Positions 8,408 to 16,568 of a DNA stretch of 23,927 bases are shown here, one piece after another. This DNA is from a candidate division TA06 bacterium DG_78. Its GTDB lineage: Bacteria > Hydrothermota > Tepidihabitantia > SM23-42. The notes beneath the pieces were generated by a model. The model had not been told where the DNA came from. It saw only the letters and a program-made list of their open reading frames with translations, and made no database searches. Each line of letters begins with the position of its first letter. The first letter of the stretch is position 1. The stretch is from assembly GCA_001303225.1 (NCBI GenBank), contig LJNI01000008.1, positions 1 to 23,927 on the forward strand. The letters run 5' to 3'. A program made the position numbers and the translations under genes.

Positions 8408-9574
8408 ATGCATATTGAAACCAATATCGTGCACGGTGGACAGCATCCAGACAAATTACATGGTGCAGTATCGCCTCCGATTTATCAAACCTCAACATTT
8501 GCCTTTCGCGATGCTGATCATGGTGCACGTCTTTTCATGGGCAAAGAAGAAGGTTACATATACACACGACTCAGTAATCCGACTATAGACCTTTTGGCAA
8601 ACAAGATTGCATTGTTGGAGTCTACAGAGGCAGGGTTAATTTTTTCCTCCGGTCTCGCTGCTATCTTTAACGTAGTAGTAACACTTGTGAAATCTGGCGA
8701 ACATGTTATTTCTGATAACACAATTTATGGTGGCACCTTTGCATTGTTCAAGAACATCCTTCCTCGGCTTGGTATCGAAGTAACTTTTATTGATACTACA
8801 GATATTGACCAATTGACATCATCAATCAAAAAAAATACTCGGTTGGTATTTACTGAAACACCAGCAAATCCCACTCTAAAAATTATTGACATAGCAAAAT
8901 GTGCTGAGGTTGTCCATAAAAATAATTTACCACTTTGTGTTGATAATACTTTTGCCACGCCATATTTACAAAGACCAGCTGAATTTGGCTCGGATATCGT
9001 TGTTCATTCGGCGACAAAATACTTGGGAGGCCATGGCGACATAATTGGTGGTGTGGTTGTGGGAAAGAAAGAATTTATTAAAAACCTATGGGAAGACGCC
9101 AAAGAAATCGGCGCATCAAATTCACCCTTCAATGCCTGGCTTATTTTGAGAGGATTAAAGACACTGGCAGTTCGAGTTGAAAAACATTGTGCAAACGCAA
9201 TGGAAATCGCGAAATATCTTTCTAAACATAATAAGGTCGAGCGCGTATATTATCCTGGATTACCATCACATCCAGGACATGAAATAGCAAAAAAACAGAT
9301 GAGTCATTTTGGTGGTATGCTTGCATTTGATGTTAAGGGTGGGAAAGAGGCAGGAAAAGTAATCATGAACTCGGTCAAGTTGTGCATACTCGCCGTGAGT
9401 CTAGGTGATGTTGATACTTTGATTGAACATCCAGCATCCATGACCCACTCTACATATAGTGATGAAGAATTGCGTGAGTGTGGTATAGCACCTGGATTTA
9501 TTAGAATATCAGTTGGCCTTGAAAATGCCAAAGACCTTATTAAAGACTTAGAACAAGCACTATCAAAGATATAA
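8408..9574 (+). CDS. Cys/Met metabolism PLP enzyme, probably methionine gamma-lyase
   Basis: This 388-residue enzyme is a fold-type I PLP protein of the cystathionine gamma-synthase/gamma-lyase group. The Schiff-base lysine is Lys204 in 'VVHSATKYLGGHGDIIGG'; Tyr52 and Arg54 of 'YIYTRLSNPT' should bind the cofactor phosphate of the neighbouring subunit. 'ARLFMGKEEGYIYTR' and 'GAVSPPIYQTSTFAF' are closest in my memory to methionine gamma-lyases, which release methanethiol, ammonia and 2-oxobutyrate. The Cys116 that marks Pseudomonas-type enzymes is Gly109 here, so O-acetylhomoserine sulfhydrylase or cystathionine gamma-lyase cannot be excluded. AAGGAGG at 8397-8403 supports the start. Position between epimerase and acyl-CoA genes fits supply of 2-oxobutyrate for propionyl-CoA. 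Confidence 0.8.
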   Translation: MHIETNIVHGGQHPDKLHGAVSPPIYQTSTFAFRDADHGARLFMGKEEGYIYTRLSNPTIDLLANKIALLESTEAGLIFSSGLAAIFNVVVTLVKSGEHVISDNTIYGGTFALFKNILPRLGIEVTFIDTTDIDQLTSSIKKNTRLVFTETPANPTLKIIDIAKCAEVVHKNNLPLCVDNTFATPYLQRPAEFGSDIVVHSATKYLGGHGDIIGGVVVGKKEFIKNLWEDAKEIGASNSPFNAWLILRGLKTLAVRVEKHCANAMEIAKYLSKHNKVERVYYPGLPSHPGHEIAKKQMSHFGGMLAFDVKGGKEAGKVIMNSVKLCILAVSLGDVDTLIEHPASMTHSTYSDEELRECGIAPGFIRISVGLENAKDLIKDLEQALSKI

Positions 9575-9791
9575 ATCCGAAGCACGAAATACGAAACTCT
9601 AAACAAATCCTAAATCCAAATGACCAAAATTCTAAAACTTTGTTTGAAAAATTTGAATTTTGATATTCGATATTGTTTCGGATTTCTGTCTCACGCCGAG
9701 TGTTCCATCTCGTCTCGCGCTTCGTCCCAAGATGCAGCATCGAGGGAAGACTCGACGTCGAGAGAAACACGAGGCGGATATTAGTATTTCG
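9575..9791. repeat. R2 repeat copy 3 with forward 64-bp module
   Basis: The repeat begins right after the stop codon with 'TCCGAAGCACGAAATACGAA' and has an AT-rich imperfect inverted repeat reaching 'ATTGTTTCGGATTTCTGTC'. The GC-rich module lies at 9704-9767 and differs from the 3463-3526 copy at about 5 of 64 positions. It ends in the shared flank 'CACGAGGCGGATATT'. The arrangement is collinear with copy 2 over roughly 200 bp. No gene is seen here. Confidence 0.85.
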
Positions 9792-9815
9792 AATTTCCTT
9801 TAAAAAGGGGGTGAC

Positions 9816-10862
9816 ATGGTCGGAATTGTTGGCTATGGTTCTTATCTGCCACGATATAGAATAAAGGTTGAGGAAATTGCACATCAATGGGGTAGAGATC
9901 CTGAAACGGTTAAAAGAGGACTGCTACTCATAGAAAAGACCGTTCCGAGTATAGATGAAGACACAATTACCATATCAGTGGAAGCAGCAAAAAATGCTGT
10001 GAAACGGGCTGGTATTGATCCCCAAGAGATCGGAGCTCTCTATATTGGTTCAGAATCACATCCCTATGCTGTTAAACCATCAGGCACAGTTGTAGCTGAA
10101 GCACTTGGTGTTGTCCCTGATGTACACATTGCGGACTATGAATTTGCCTGTAAGGCAGGAACTGAGGCAATGTTCGTCTGCTACAGCTTGGTAAAGGCAG
10201 GTTTGGTAAAATACGCGATGGGAATAGGAGCGGACACATCGCAAGGTGCGCCAGGTGATGCCTTAGAATTTTCAGCTTCTGCTGGTGGCTCAGCCTTTAT
10301 TTTTGGCAAAGAGAACGTTGTCGCAGAACTCCTCGAAACGAGCTCCTATACCACAGATACACCTGACTTTTGGCGCCGAGAAGGTGCCTTTTATCCTCTA
10401 CATGGTGGCAGATTCACTGGAGTCCCAGCATATTTTAAACATATCCTCGCTGCTGGCAAAGCAATCCTTGAGAAGAGCGGCTATAAGGCATCAGATTTTG
10501 CCTATGCTGTTTTTCACATGCCTAATGGAAAATTTCCTCTCACCGTCGGTAAAAAACTAGGCTTTACAAAAGAACAAATTGAACCAGGATGGATTGTGCC
10601 ACTCATGGGGAATACATATTCGGGGTCATCGCCGACCGGTTTTTCTGCAACACTCGATATTGCCAAACCTGGAGATTTGATAATGTTAGTATCATTCGGT
10701 TCTGGTGCAGGCAGCGATGCCTTTATATTTAAAGTGACAGAAAGAATCAATAAAGTTAGAAACAAAGCAGAAAAGGTGAAAAACATGCTCGAGAATAATC
10801 GTATCTATCTCACATACGGAGAATACGCAAAATTCCGTGGGAAAATCATCATGGCAGAATAG
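9816..10862 (+). CDS. Hydroxymethylglutaryl-CoA synthase, archaeal type
   Basis: This 348-residue protein is an archaeal-type HMG-CoA synthase, which condenses acetyl-CoA with acetoacetyl-CoA. Opening 'GIVGYGSYLPRYRI' and 'IGSESHPYAVKPSG' are family hallmarks. The acyl-accepting cysteine is Cys112 in 'EFACKAGTEAM', the general-acid/base Glu is near residue 80, and the conserved His is His234 in 'FHMPNGKFP'. The length is that of archaeal enzymes, shorter than the eukaryotic and Gram-positive forms. GGGGGTG just before the ATG at 9816 sets the start. A thiolase follows after 9 bp and then DUF35, the order known from archaea, where the three proteins form one channelling complex. Location beside leucine-degradation genes raises a second possible role (see findings). 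Confidence 0.92.
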   Translation: MVGIVGYGSYLPRYRIKVEEIAHQWGRDPETVKRGLLLIEKTVPSIDEDTITISVEAAKNAVKRAGIDPQEIGALYIGSESHPYAVKPSGTVVAEALGVVPDVHIADYEFACKAGTEAMFVCYSLVKAGLVKYAMGIGADTSQGAPGDALEFSASAGGSAFIFGKENVVAELLETSSYTTDTPDFWRREGAFYPLHGGRFTGVPAYFKHILAAGKAILEKSGYKASDFAYAVFHMPNGKFPLTVGKKLGFTKEQIEPGWIVPLMGNTYSGSSPTGFSATLDIAKPGDLIMLVSFGSGAGSDAFIFKVTERINKVRNKAEKVKNMLENNRIYLTYGEYAKFRGKIIMAE

Positions 10863-10871
10863 GAGGCGAAT

Positions 10872-12020
10872 ATGAAAAACGTTTGTGTCATTGGTTGTGG
10901 AATGACGAAATTCGGAGAACTTTGGGCAAAGTCCTTAAGAGATATCTATGTTGAGGCAGCACTCAAATCCATCGATGATGCAGGAGTTGACCATATCGAT
11001 TCAATGTATGTCGGTACAATGACATCGGGTCTATTTGTTGGCCAGGAGCATGTTGGCGCACTCATGGCTGATTATTTAGGGGTTGCTCCTATTCCTGCAG
11101 TGCGTATTGAATCGGCATGCTGTTCCGGCGGTATGGCAATCCGTTTAGGATTTTTTGATATTGCTTCGGGCAACAGCGATATAGTACTGGCTGGCGGTAT
11201 TGAGAAAATGACCGATGGAGCAGATGTGACATATGCACTCGCTACTGCAGCAGACCAAGAGTATGAGGTATATCATGGTGTGACCTTTCCAGGTCTCTAT
11301 GCAATGATTGCGCGGGCACACATGCATCGTTATGGAACGACGCGCACACAGCTTGCACGTGTAGCTGTAAAAAATCATCATAATGGTACATTAAACCCAA
11401 ACGCACAATTTCAGAATGAGGTTACCATTGAACAGGTTATCAATGCTACTATGGTTGCAGACCCAATAACGGTGCTGGATAGCTCACCGGTTTCTGATGG
11501 TGCAGCATGTGTCATTCTGGCATCAGAGGATATGGCGAAAAAGCTAAAGAAGCCGATAATAAAAATAATTGGTTCAGGAGCTGCTACGGATGCGCTTGCA
11601 TTACACTGCCGTGAGGACATCACAACACTAAATGCAGTAAAAGTATCAGCGGAAAGAGCCTATAAAATGGCTAATGTAAGCCCTAAAGATATCAATTTAG
11701 CAGAAGTGCATGATTGCTTCACCATTGCCGAAATCTGTATCACTGAAGAATTAGGTTTTGTAGAAAAAGGCAAAGGCGGGCCTTTTATTGAAAAAGGGAA
11801 TACAGCATTAGACAGTAAGATACCGGTCAATACATCAGGTGGATTGAAGTCGAAAGGGCATCCAGTAGGTGCCACCGGTGTTGCCCAGGCTGTTGAGATC
11901 GTTGAGCAGTTACGAGGAAATGCAGGAAAACGTCAGGTACAGAATGCACGAATTGGATTGGCTCAGAACATGGGTGGTTCAGGCGCATCATCCGTAGTAC
12001 ACATTTTTACGAAAGCGTAA
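10872..12020 (+). CDS. SCP2/archaeal-type thiolase (acetyl-CoA C-acetyltransferase)
   Basis: This 382-residue enzyme condenses or cleaves acetoacetyl-CoA and is the presumed partner of the HMG-CoA synthase upstream. The nucleophilic cysteine is Cys83 in '[12 protein letters not shown]'; a second Cys follows it. '[10 protein letters not shown]' and '[14 protein letters not shown]' give the two conserved active-site histidines. The C-terminal '[12 protein letters not shown]' lacks the CxG cysteine of classical thiolases, as expected for the SCP2/archaeal subgroup. AGGAGGCGAAT before the ATG fixes the start; the gap to the HMG-CoA synthase is only 9 bp, so the two share a transcript. In archaea this thiolase depends on a DUF35 bridge protein, encoded next here. 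Confidence 0.92.
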   Translation: MKNVCVIGCGMTKFGELWAKSLRDIYVEAALKSIDDAGVDHIDSMYVGTMTSGLFVGQEHVGALMADYLGVAPIPAVRIESACCSGGMAIRLGFFDIASGNSDIVLAGGIEKMTDGADVTYALATAADQEYEVYHGVTFPGLYAMIARAHMHRYGTTRTQLARVAVKNHHNGTLNPNAQFQNEVTIEQVINATMVADPITVLDSSPVSDGAACVILASEDMAKKLKKPIIKIIGSGAATDALALHCREDITTLNAVKVSAERAYKMANVSPKDINLAEVHDCFTIAEICITEELGFVEKGKGGPFIEKGNTALDSKIPVNTSGGLKSKGHPVGATGVAQAVEIVEQLRGNAGKRQVQNARIGLAQNMGGSGASSVVHIFTKA

Positions 12021-12031
12021 AAATTGAAGCG

Positions 12032-12126
12032 GATTCAGCCGGATAATTGCAGATGCATACGGATACATTATCTGTTTGAATCCAGATCAATCCGTTTGCA
12101 TCAATTTTTCCGAAGGAAAAAGGAGG
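12032..12126. repeat. H repeat copy C: 34-nt inverted arms, 7-bp hairpin and Shine-Dalgarno
   Basis: Arms 12032-12065 and 12069-12102 pair at 22 of 34 positions with a 3-nt loop. Two bases later comes hairpin TTTTTCC (12105-12111), loop GAA, GGAAAAA (12115-12121), followed directly by GGAGG (12122-12126). The element splits the thiolase from its DUF35 partner. Confidence 0.85.
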
Positions 12127-12131
12127 TATGA

Positions 12132-12521
12132 ATGCCATCACCAAGATATACAAGAGAAATGCCTCACCGGTATCGCCTCGAAGCATCAAAATGCAAGAAA
12201 TGTAATAAAATTTCATTCCCAACAAGACTCGTTTGTTCTGACTGTGGTTCCAAAGATTTCAAAAAAATAAAATTGTCTGACTATGGAAAAATTGTAACCT
12301 TTACCACAATCAGAGTGGCACCAACACAGTTCGCAACAGAAGTCCCTTATAATGTCGCCATTGTCGAATTGGATGATGGGGTGAGGATAACAACACAGGT
12401 TGTAGACTGTAAACCAGAAGACCTGACAATTGATAAAAAAGTGAAACTTGTCTTCAGAAAATTGTATGAAGAAGGCAAGACAGGAATAATCTGCTACGGG
12501 TACAAGGCAGTACCTGTTTAG
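12132..12521 (+). CDS. DUF35 zinc-ribbon/OB-fold protein, bridge of the thiolase/HMG-CoA synthase complex
   Basis: This 129-residue protein has an N-terminal rubredoxin-like zinc ribbon with Cys21, Cys24, Cys35 and Cys38, followed by an OB-fold ('[16 protein letters not shown]', '[19 protein letters not shown]'). In the archaeal acetoacetyl-CoA thiolase/HMG-CoA synthase complex, DUF35 forms part of a shared CoA-binding site between the two enzymes; that role is established for archaeal homologues and inferred here from gene order. The ATG at 12132 is preferred to the one at 12128, which nearly touches the AGGAGGT. It lies 8 bp from the carboxyltransferase gene and is probably cotranscribed with it. 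Confidence 0.9.
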   Translation: MPSPRYTREMPHRYRLEASKCKKCNKISFPTRLVCSDCGSKDFKKIKLSDYGKIVTFTTIRVAPTQFATEVPYNVAIVELDDGVRITTQVVDCKPEDLTIDKKVKLVFRKLYEEGKTGIICYGYKAVPV

Positions 12522-12529
12522 AGGAGAAT

Positions 12530-14137
12530 ATGTATAAAATCGAATCAAAGATAAATACAAACAGTCAGGAATTTAAAAACAATACGGCAGCAATGGCAGA
12601 AGCAGTAAAGACACTAAAAAAACGTCTGGAACAGGTGAAAAAAGGTGGCCCTGATTACATGCATAAAAAACATAAAGGGCGCAATAAACTATTTGTCCGT
12701 GAAAGATTGGAATTACTCCTTGATCCAGACACGCCTTTTTTAGAACTAAGTCCATTAGCTGCCTGGGATATGTATAAAAATGAACATCCATCCGCAGCGA
12801 TTATCACTGGTATAGGTGTTGTGCATAATAGAGAAGTAATGATCATTGCCCATGATGCCACAGTCAAAGGTGGAACTTATATTCCCGAAACAATAAAGAA
12901 ACATATTCGTGCCCAAGAAATTGCCATGGAAAATCGGCTCCCCTGTATATATCTCGTTGATTCTGGTGGTATATTCTTACCGCTCCAGGTTGGAACTTTT
13001 CCTGATAAATTTCACTTCGGTAGAATCTTTTACAATCAGGCGCTGATGTCGGCGCACAATGTTCCACAGATCTCTGTTGTAATGGGCTTTTGTACTGCAG
13101 GTGGTGCGTATCAACCTGCCATGAGCGATGAAGTTGTTCAGGTCAAGGGTGTGGGAACCATCTACATTGGTGGTCCTCCATTAGTCAAAGCCGCAACAGG
13201 CGAAGTCGTCACTGAAGAAGACCTCGGAGGTGCTGATGTTCACTGCCGAATATCAGGTGTATCAGACCACTATGCATTGAATGAGGAACACGCGATTGAA
13301 ATAACAAGGAATATTATTGAAAATCTAGGTTCAAGCCAAAAATATCCACTCGGACGTGCTGAACCTGAAGAACCGGCATACGATCCAAAAGAATTATATG
13401 GAATCATTCCAAAAGATCTAAAAAAATCATTCGATATGAGGGATGTGATTGCGCGTATCGTTGATCGTAGTGAATTTCATGAATTTAAGGAACTCTACGG
13501 TCCTACTATTATATGTGGCTTTTGCAGAATCATGGGTTATCCAGTTGGCATATTGGCAAATAACGGAGTCCTGTTTTCTGAATCTTCACAAAAGGGTGCC
13601 CACTTTGTATCAATGTGTGCAGTACGAAAGATACCGCTGATCTTCCTGCAGAATATCACCGGCTTTATAGTTGGCAAACGCTATGAACACCAAGGCATTG
13701 CCAAAGATGGTGCAAAATTAGTACATGCTGTGGCAAATGCACAGGTTCCAAAATTTACAGTCATCATTGGTGGTTCTTATGGAGCTGGGAATTATGGAAT
13801 GTGTGGACGTGCCTATGACCCAAGACTTTTATGGATGTGGCCTACAGCTAAAATATGTGTGATGGGTGGTGAACAAGCAGCAAATGTCTTAACCGATATC
13901 AAAGTGAAGGCATTAGTAAAAGAAGGAAAAAAACTTACAAAGAAAGAGATTGAAGAAATAAGAAAGCCCATACTGGCAAAATATGAGAATGAATCGAGTG
14001 CCTATTATTCCACTGCTCGATTATGGGATGATGGGATTATCGACCCATTGGATACACGTGAGATTCTGGGACTCAGTATCGCCATGTCGCTCAATGCACC
14101 AATATCTGAACATCGTTTTGGTGTTTTCAGAATGTAA
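12530..14137 (+). CDS. mccB: 3-Methylcrotonyl-CoA carboxylase, carboxyltransferase (beta) subunit
   Basis: This 535-residue, full-length subunit carboxylates 3-methylcrotonyl-CoA to 3-methylglutaconyl-CoA in leucine breakdown. Both crotonase-like halves are present. Signatures specific to MCC beta rather than propionyl- or acetyl-CoA carboxylase include '[12 protein letters not shown]', '[12 protein letters not shown]', '[13 protein letters not shown]', '[18 protein letters not shown]', '[13 protein letters not shown]', '[11 protein letters not shown]', '[18 protein letters not shown]', '[12 protein letters not shown]' and the C-terminal 'FGVFRM'. Geranyl-CoA carboxylase is the main alternative. 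GAGGAG precedes the ATG at 12530. The matching LiuC-type hydratase, biotin carboxylase and biotin carrier follow downstream, interrupted by a secreted protein and a cupin. Confidence 0.93.
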   Translation: MYKIESKINTNSQEFKNNTAAMAEAVKTLKKRLEQVKKGGPDYMHKKHKGRNKLFVRERLELLLDPDTPFLELSPLAAWDMYKNEHPSAAIITGIGVVHNREVMIIAHDATVKGGTYIPETIKKHIRAQEIAMENRLPCIYLVDSGGIFLPLQVGTFPDKFHFGRIFYNQALMSAHNVPQISVVMGFCTAGGAYQPAMSDEVVQVKGVGTIYIGGPPLVKAATGEVVTEEDLGGADVHCRISGVSDHYALNEEHAIEITRNIIENLGSSQKYPLGRAEPEEPAYDPKELYGIIPKDLKKSFDMRDVIARIVDRSEFHEFKELYGPTIICGFCRIMGYPVGILANNGVLFSESSQKGAHFVSMCAVRKIPLIFLQNITGFIVGKRYEHQGIAKDGAKLVHAVANAQVPKFTVIIGGSYGAGNYGMCGRAYDPRLLWMWPTAKICVMGGEQAANVLTDIKVKALVKEGKKLTKKEIEEIRKPILAKYENESSAYYSTARLWDDGIIDPLDTREILGLSIAMSLNAPISEHRFGVFRM

Positions 14138-14148
14138 CTTTTAAAAAA

Positions 14149-14197
14149 GCCTAAAAACATAGATACCTAAATTTCTAAAAATTTTAGGTATCTAGGC
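14149..14197. other. Stem-loop after mccB, possible terminator or processing site
   Basis: AGATACCTAAA (14161-14171) is the perfect inverse of TTTAGGTATCT (14183-14193), and outer GCCT (14149-14152) can pair with AGGC (14194-14197). There is no T-run after it, so a classical intrinsic terminator is not supported, but it sits exactly between the metabolic operon and the secreted-protein gene. Confidence 0.5.
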
Positions 14198-14222
14198 ATT
14201 TGTGTAAAGGATAGAGGTATTA

Positions 14223-15212
14223 ATGAAAAAATGTATATGTCTTTTTATTGTATCTATCATCTTTTTACGCGTAAATTCCCATGCCCAGATTACTTTTGAG
14301 AAAAGCTACGGTGGACTAGCCGACGACATAGGTTACTCTGTCCAGCAGACTCAGGACACGGGCTATGTCGTCGCGGGATGGACCGCTTCCGGCTGGTTGT
14401 GGCAGGTCTACGTCATCAAAACCGACTCCCTTGGGGATACACTCTGGACCAGATCCTATGGTTGGGTGGGTGATGATCGTGGTTACTCTGTCCAGCAGAC
14501 TCAGGAAGGGGGTTACATCGTCGCGGGATTCAAATATTGTTGGCCGACCAGCTCCGACGCCTACCTCATCAAAACTGATTCTCTTGGAGATTCCCTCTGG
14601 ACCAGGACCTACGGAGGGATGGGCGGGGATTATGGTTTCTCCGTTCAGCAGACTCAGGAAGGGGGCTACATCGTCGCGGGAGGGACCAATTCTTTCGAAG
14701 ACGGCTTCCAGGTCTACCTCAAAAAGACTGATTCCCTTGGATATACCCTCTGGACCAGGACCTATGGAGGGGTGGGCGCCGATTGGGGCATGTCTGTCCA
14801 GCAGACTCAAGACAGGGGCTACATCGTCGCGGGAACCTATAATTATAGCGGGTCTAGCCAGGTCTACCTCATCAAAACTGACCAGAATGGAAATGTAGCG
14901 GTCGCTGAGGGTTCTTCAACTGAGTTGCCAAAACCTCTGTTATTACAGAATTATCCCAACCCCTTTAATTTGACCACGACTATCCTCTTCAACATTCCCA
15001 CTGCAGTGGTCGGGCGTGTCAACTTAGCCATTCATGATATATGTGGTCGGCATATCAAAACCCTGATTGATTCTGAACTCGACCCAGGCATTCACCAGAT
15101 AGAGTGGGACAGAAACGACGACAAAGGTGCGTTTGTGTCATCCGGGATCTATTTTTGTATGCTGTGGAATGGTGGCAAGATACATACACAAAAGATAATG
15201 GTTATCAGATAG
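14223..15212 (+). CDS. Secreted repeat protein with FlgD/T9SS-like C-terminal domain
   Basis: The 329-residue product starts with a signal peptide ('MKKCICLFIVSIIFLRVNSH', cleavage likely after the Ala of SHAQ). Residues 28-225 or so hold four copies of a roughly 50-residue unit of the form 'GYSVQQTQxxGYxVAG' followed by 'YLIKTDSLGDTLWTRTYGG', as in beta-propeller-like or 'delta-60' repeats. The last 90 residues begin 'LLLQNYPNPFN' and run through 'HDICGRHIKTL' and 'SSGIYFCML', an Ig-like FlgD/Por-type tail used for export or surface attachment in FCB-like phyla. The repeats are nearly identical at DNA level and GC-rich compared with the neighbours. No metabolic link to the operon is evident. 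Confidence 0.82.
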   Translation: MKKCICLFIVSIIFLRVNSHAQITFEKSYGGLADDIGYSVQQTQDTGYVVAGWTASGWLWQVYVIKTDSLGDTLWTRSYGWVGDDRGYSVQQTQEGGYIVAGFKYCWPTSSDAYLIKTDSLGDSLWTRTYGGMGGDYGFSVQQTQEGGYIVAGGTNSFEDGFQVYLKKTDSLGYTLWTRTYGGVGADWGMSVQQTQDRGYIVAGTYNYSGSSQVYLIKTDQNGNVAVAEGSSTELPKPLLLQNYPNPFNLTTTILFNIPTAVVGRVNLAIHDICGRHIKTLIDSELDPGIHQIEWDRNDDKGAFVSSGIYFCMLWNGGKIHTQKIMVIR

Positions 15213-15224
15213 AACCTTTAGCTA

Positions 15225-15278
15225 AATCCGTGTCAATCTGCTTAAATCTGTTTGAATCAATTTTTCCGGAGGAAAAAA
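15225..15278. repeat. H repeat copy D (3' half only) leading into the cupin gene
   Basis: The 3' arm at 15225-15258 has no clear 5' partner. It is followed by hairpin TTTTTCC (15261-15267), loop GGA, GGAAAAA (15271-15277), and ATG at 15279. The Shine-Dalgarno GGAGG lies in the loop and descending stem, so folding would hide it. Confidence 0.75.
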
Positions 15279-15605
15279 ATGGCAAAGATAAGTTTGAAGG
15301 AATTAATAAATAAAACAAAGGAACCATGGCAACCTATGGATGTTGCTTATATAAATGAGACCGCCCTCAGAATTGCTAAGATTGAAGGTGCATATCACTG
15401 GCATACCCACCGAGATGAGGATGAATTTTTTCTAGTCCTCAAGGGGAAGATATATATTGACACCGACGAAGGCTCGGTGGAACTCAAAGAAAATGATGGT
15501 TATCTTGTCAAAAAAGGAACGAGACATCGTTCGCGCGCAGATAAATCTGCATGGATACTCTTGGTCGAACCGATAAAGACAAAGACGAAAGGAGAAGAAA
15601 CTTAA
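15279..15605 (+). CDS. Small cupin-domain protein
   Basis: This 108-residue protein is a single cupin barrel. Motif 1 is 'YHWHTHRDEDEFFLVLKGKI', giving HxHxxxE-type metal ligands; motif 2 is 'GYLVKKGTRHRSRADK' with the last His ligand. A TTG 27 bases upstream is in frame, but it lies before the ribosome-binding site and would translate the repeat, so ATG 15279 is chosen. The substrate is unknown: proteins of this size include sugar isomerases, dioxygenases and regulators. It lies between mccB and the LiuC-type hydratase, but nothing visible ties it to leucine breakdown. Confidence 0.85.
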   Translation: MAKISLKELINKTKEPWQPMDVAYINETALRIAKIEGAYHWHTHRDEDEFFLVLKGKIYIDTDEGSVELKENDGYLVKKGTRHRSRADKSAWILLVEPIKTKTKGEET

Positions 15606-15743
15606 TGTCAAATACCAAAGTCCAAATGTCAAATCAATATCAAAATTCAAATATCAAATTTGGCATTGGTCATTTGGATTTCATCCACGCCCATCACAGA
15701 TGAGCGGGATTCATTGGGCATTTTAATTTGAATTTTGACATTA
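15603..15743. repeat. R3 inverted repeat (TGTCAAAT-rich)
   Basis: TAATGTCAAA (15603-15612) and TTTGACATTA (15734-15743) are perfect inverse copies, and TCCAAATG (15621-15628) is the inverse of CATTTGGA (15671-15678). The interior is made of degenerate AAATxTCAAA pieces plus a 35-bp GC-richer insert ('CACGCCCATCACAGATGAGC'). The left end overlaps the cupin stop codon. It is unrelated in sequence to the H and R2 repeats and fills the gap before the hydratase gene. Confidence 0.7.
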
Positions 15744-15764
15744 AAAAATAGAAGGATATAGTAT

Positions 15765-16568
15765 ATGTTAAAAGATAAACCAAAAACATTAATCTATGAA
15801 GTCAAAAATAATACTGCGCACGTGACATTAAACCGTCCAGAAGTTCATAATGCGTTCAATGATACAATGATTAACGAAGTGAGTACGGTATTTGATGATA
15901 TTGAGAAGCGTTCAGATATTAGAGTTGTTGTCCTGACCGGTGAAGGAAAATCATTCTGCGCAGGAGCTGATTTAAACTGGATGAAGAGGGTAAAGGATTA
16001 TTCCTACGAAGAAAACCTAAAAGAATCCCTTGACCTTGCCGAAATGCTCTACAAAATCTATGCCTCATCAAAACCTACCATTGCCAGAGTAAATGGAACA
16101 GCAATTGGTGGTGGAACTGGTCTTGTCGCAGTTTGCGACATTGCGATTGCGGCATCAAATGCAAAATTCAGCTTCAGCGAAGTAAAACTTGGACTAATTC
16201 CAGCTTGTATATCGCCTTATGTTGTCAAAAAGTGTGGTGAAGGTCGATGTCGAGAATTTTTCTTGACCGGCAAAAGATTGACTGCAGATAAAGCATGTGC
16301 TGCTGGTCTTATAAATCAAGTTGTGCCTCTGGAAGAAATTGATAAGGTTATCGAGGAATTAGTTACCCAGTTGATTTCGAGCGGTCCTGCGGCAATAAAA
16401 AAATGCAAAGAACTATTGAGGAGAGTACCTGAAATGTCATTGGAGGAGGCAAAAAAATATACTGCTGAAGTCATTGCACAGTTGCGGATATCGGATGAAG
16501 GTCAGGAAGGAATGAATTCGTTTTTAGAAAAGCGACGACCAAAGTGGTCGGAAGATTCAAACGGATAA
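15765..16568 (+). CDS. liuC: Enoyl-CoA hydratase family protein, LiuC-type 3-methylglutaconyl-CoA hydratase
   Basis: This 267-residue crotonase-fold enzyme most likely hydrates 3-methylglutaconyl-CoA to HMG-CoA. Family-specific stretches are 'CAGADLNWMKRVKDY', 'SSKPTIARVNGTAIGGG', 'LVAVCDIAIAASNAKFSFSE' and 'VKLGLIPACISPYVV', with the C-terminal 'FLEKRRPKW'. The oxyanion-hole glycines are in 'GGGTGL'. The first of the two crotonase catalytic glutamates is replaced by Gly, as I recall for LiuC-type proteins, while the second (FSFSEVK) is kept. A GAAGGA lies 9 bp before the ATG. The last five codons and the stop (EDSNG plus TAA) lie in the left arm of an H repeat, so the repeat now supplies the protein's C-terminus. 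Confidence 0.88.
   Translation: MLKDKPKTLIYEVKNNTAHVTLNRPEVHNAFNDTMINEVSTVFDDIEKRSDIRVVVLTGEGKSFCAGADLNWMKRVKDYSYEENLKESLDLAEMLYKIYASSKPTIARVNGTAIGGGTGLVAVCDIAIAASNAKFSFSEVKLGLIPACISPYVVKKCGEGRCREFFLTGKRLTADKACAAGLINQVVPLEEIDKVIEELVTQLISSGPAAIKKCKELLRRVPEMSLEEAKKYTAEVIAQLRISDEGQEGMNSFLEKRRPKWSEDSNG

Noticed and set aside
12530..14137. Second propionyl-CoA or acetyl-CoA carboxylase beta subunit
   Set aside because: Many stretches, including '[16 protein letters not shown]' and 'FGVFRM' at the end, are those of 3-methylcrotonyl-CoA carboxylase beta and differ from the first carboxyltransferase.
14316..14898. Long open frames on both strands (164 codons on -, 177 codons on +) overlapping the secreted protein gene
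   Set aside because: They arise from the GC-rich repeated DNA of the 14223-15212 gene; the translations are low-complexity Ser/Gly/Pro-rich and match no family I know.
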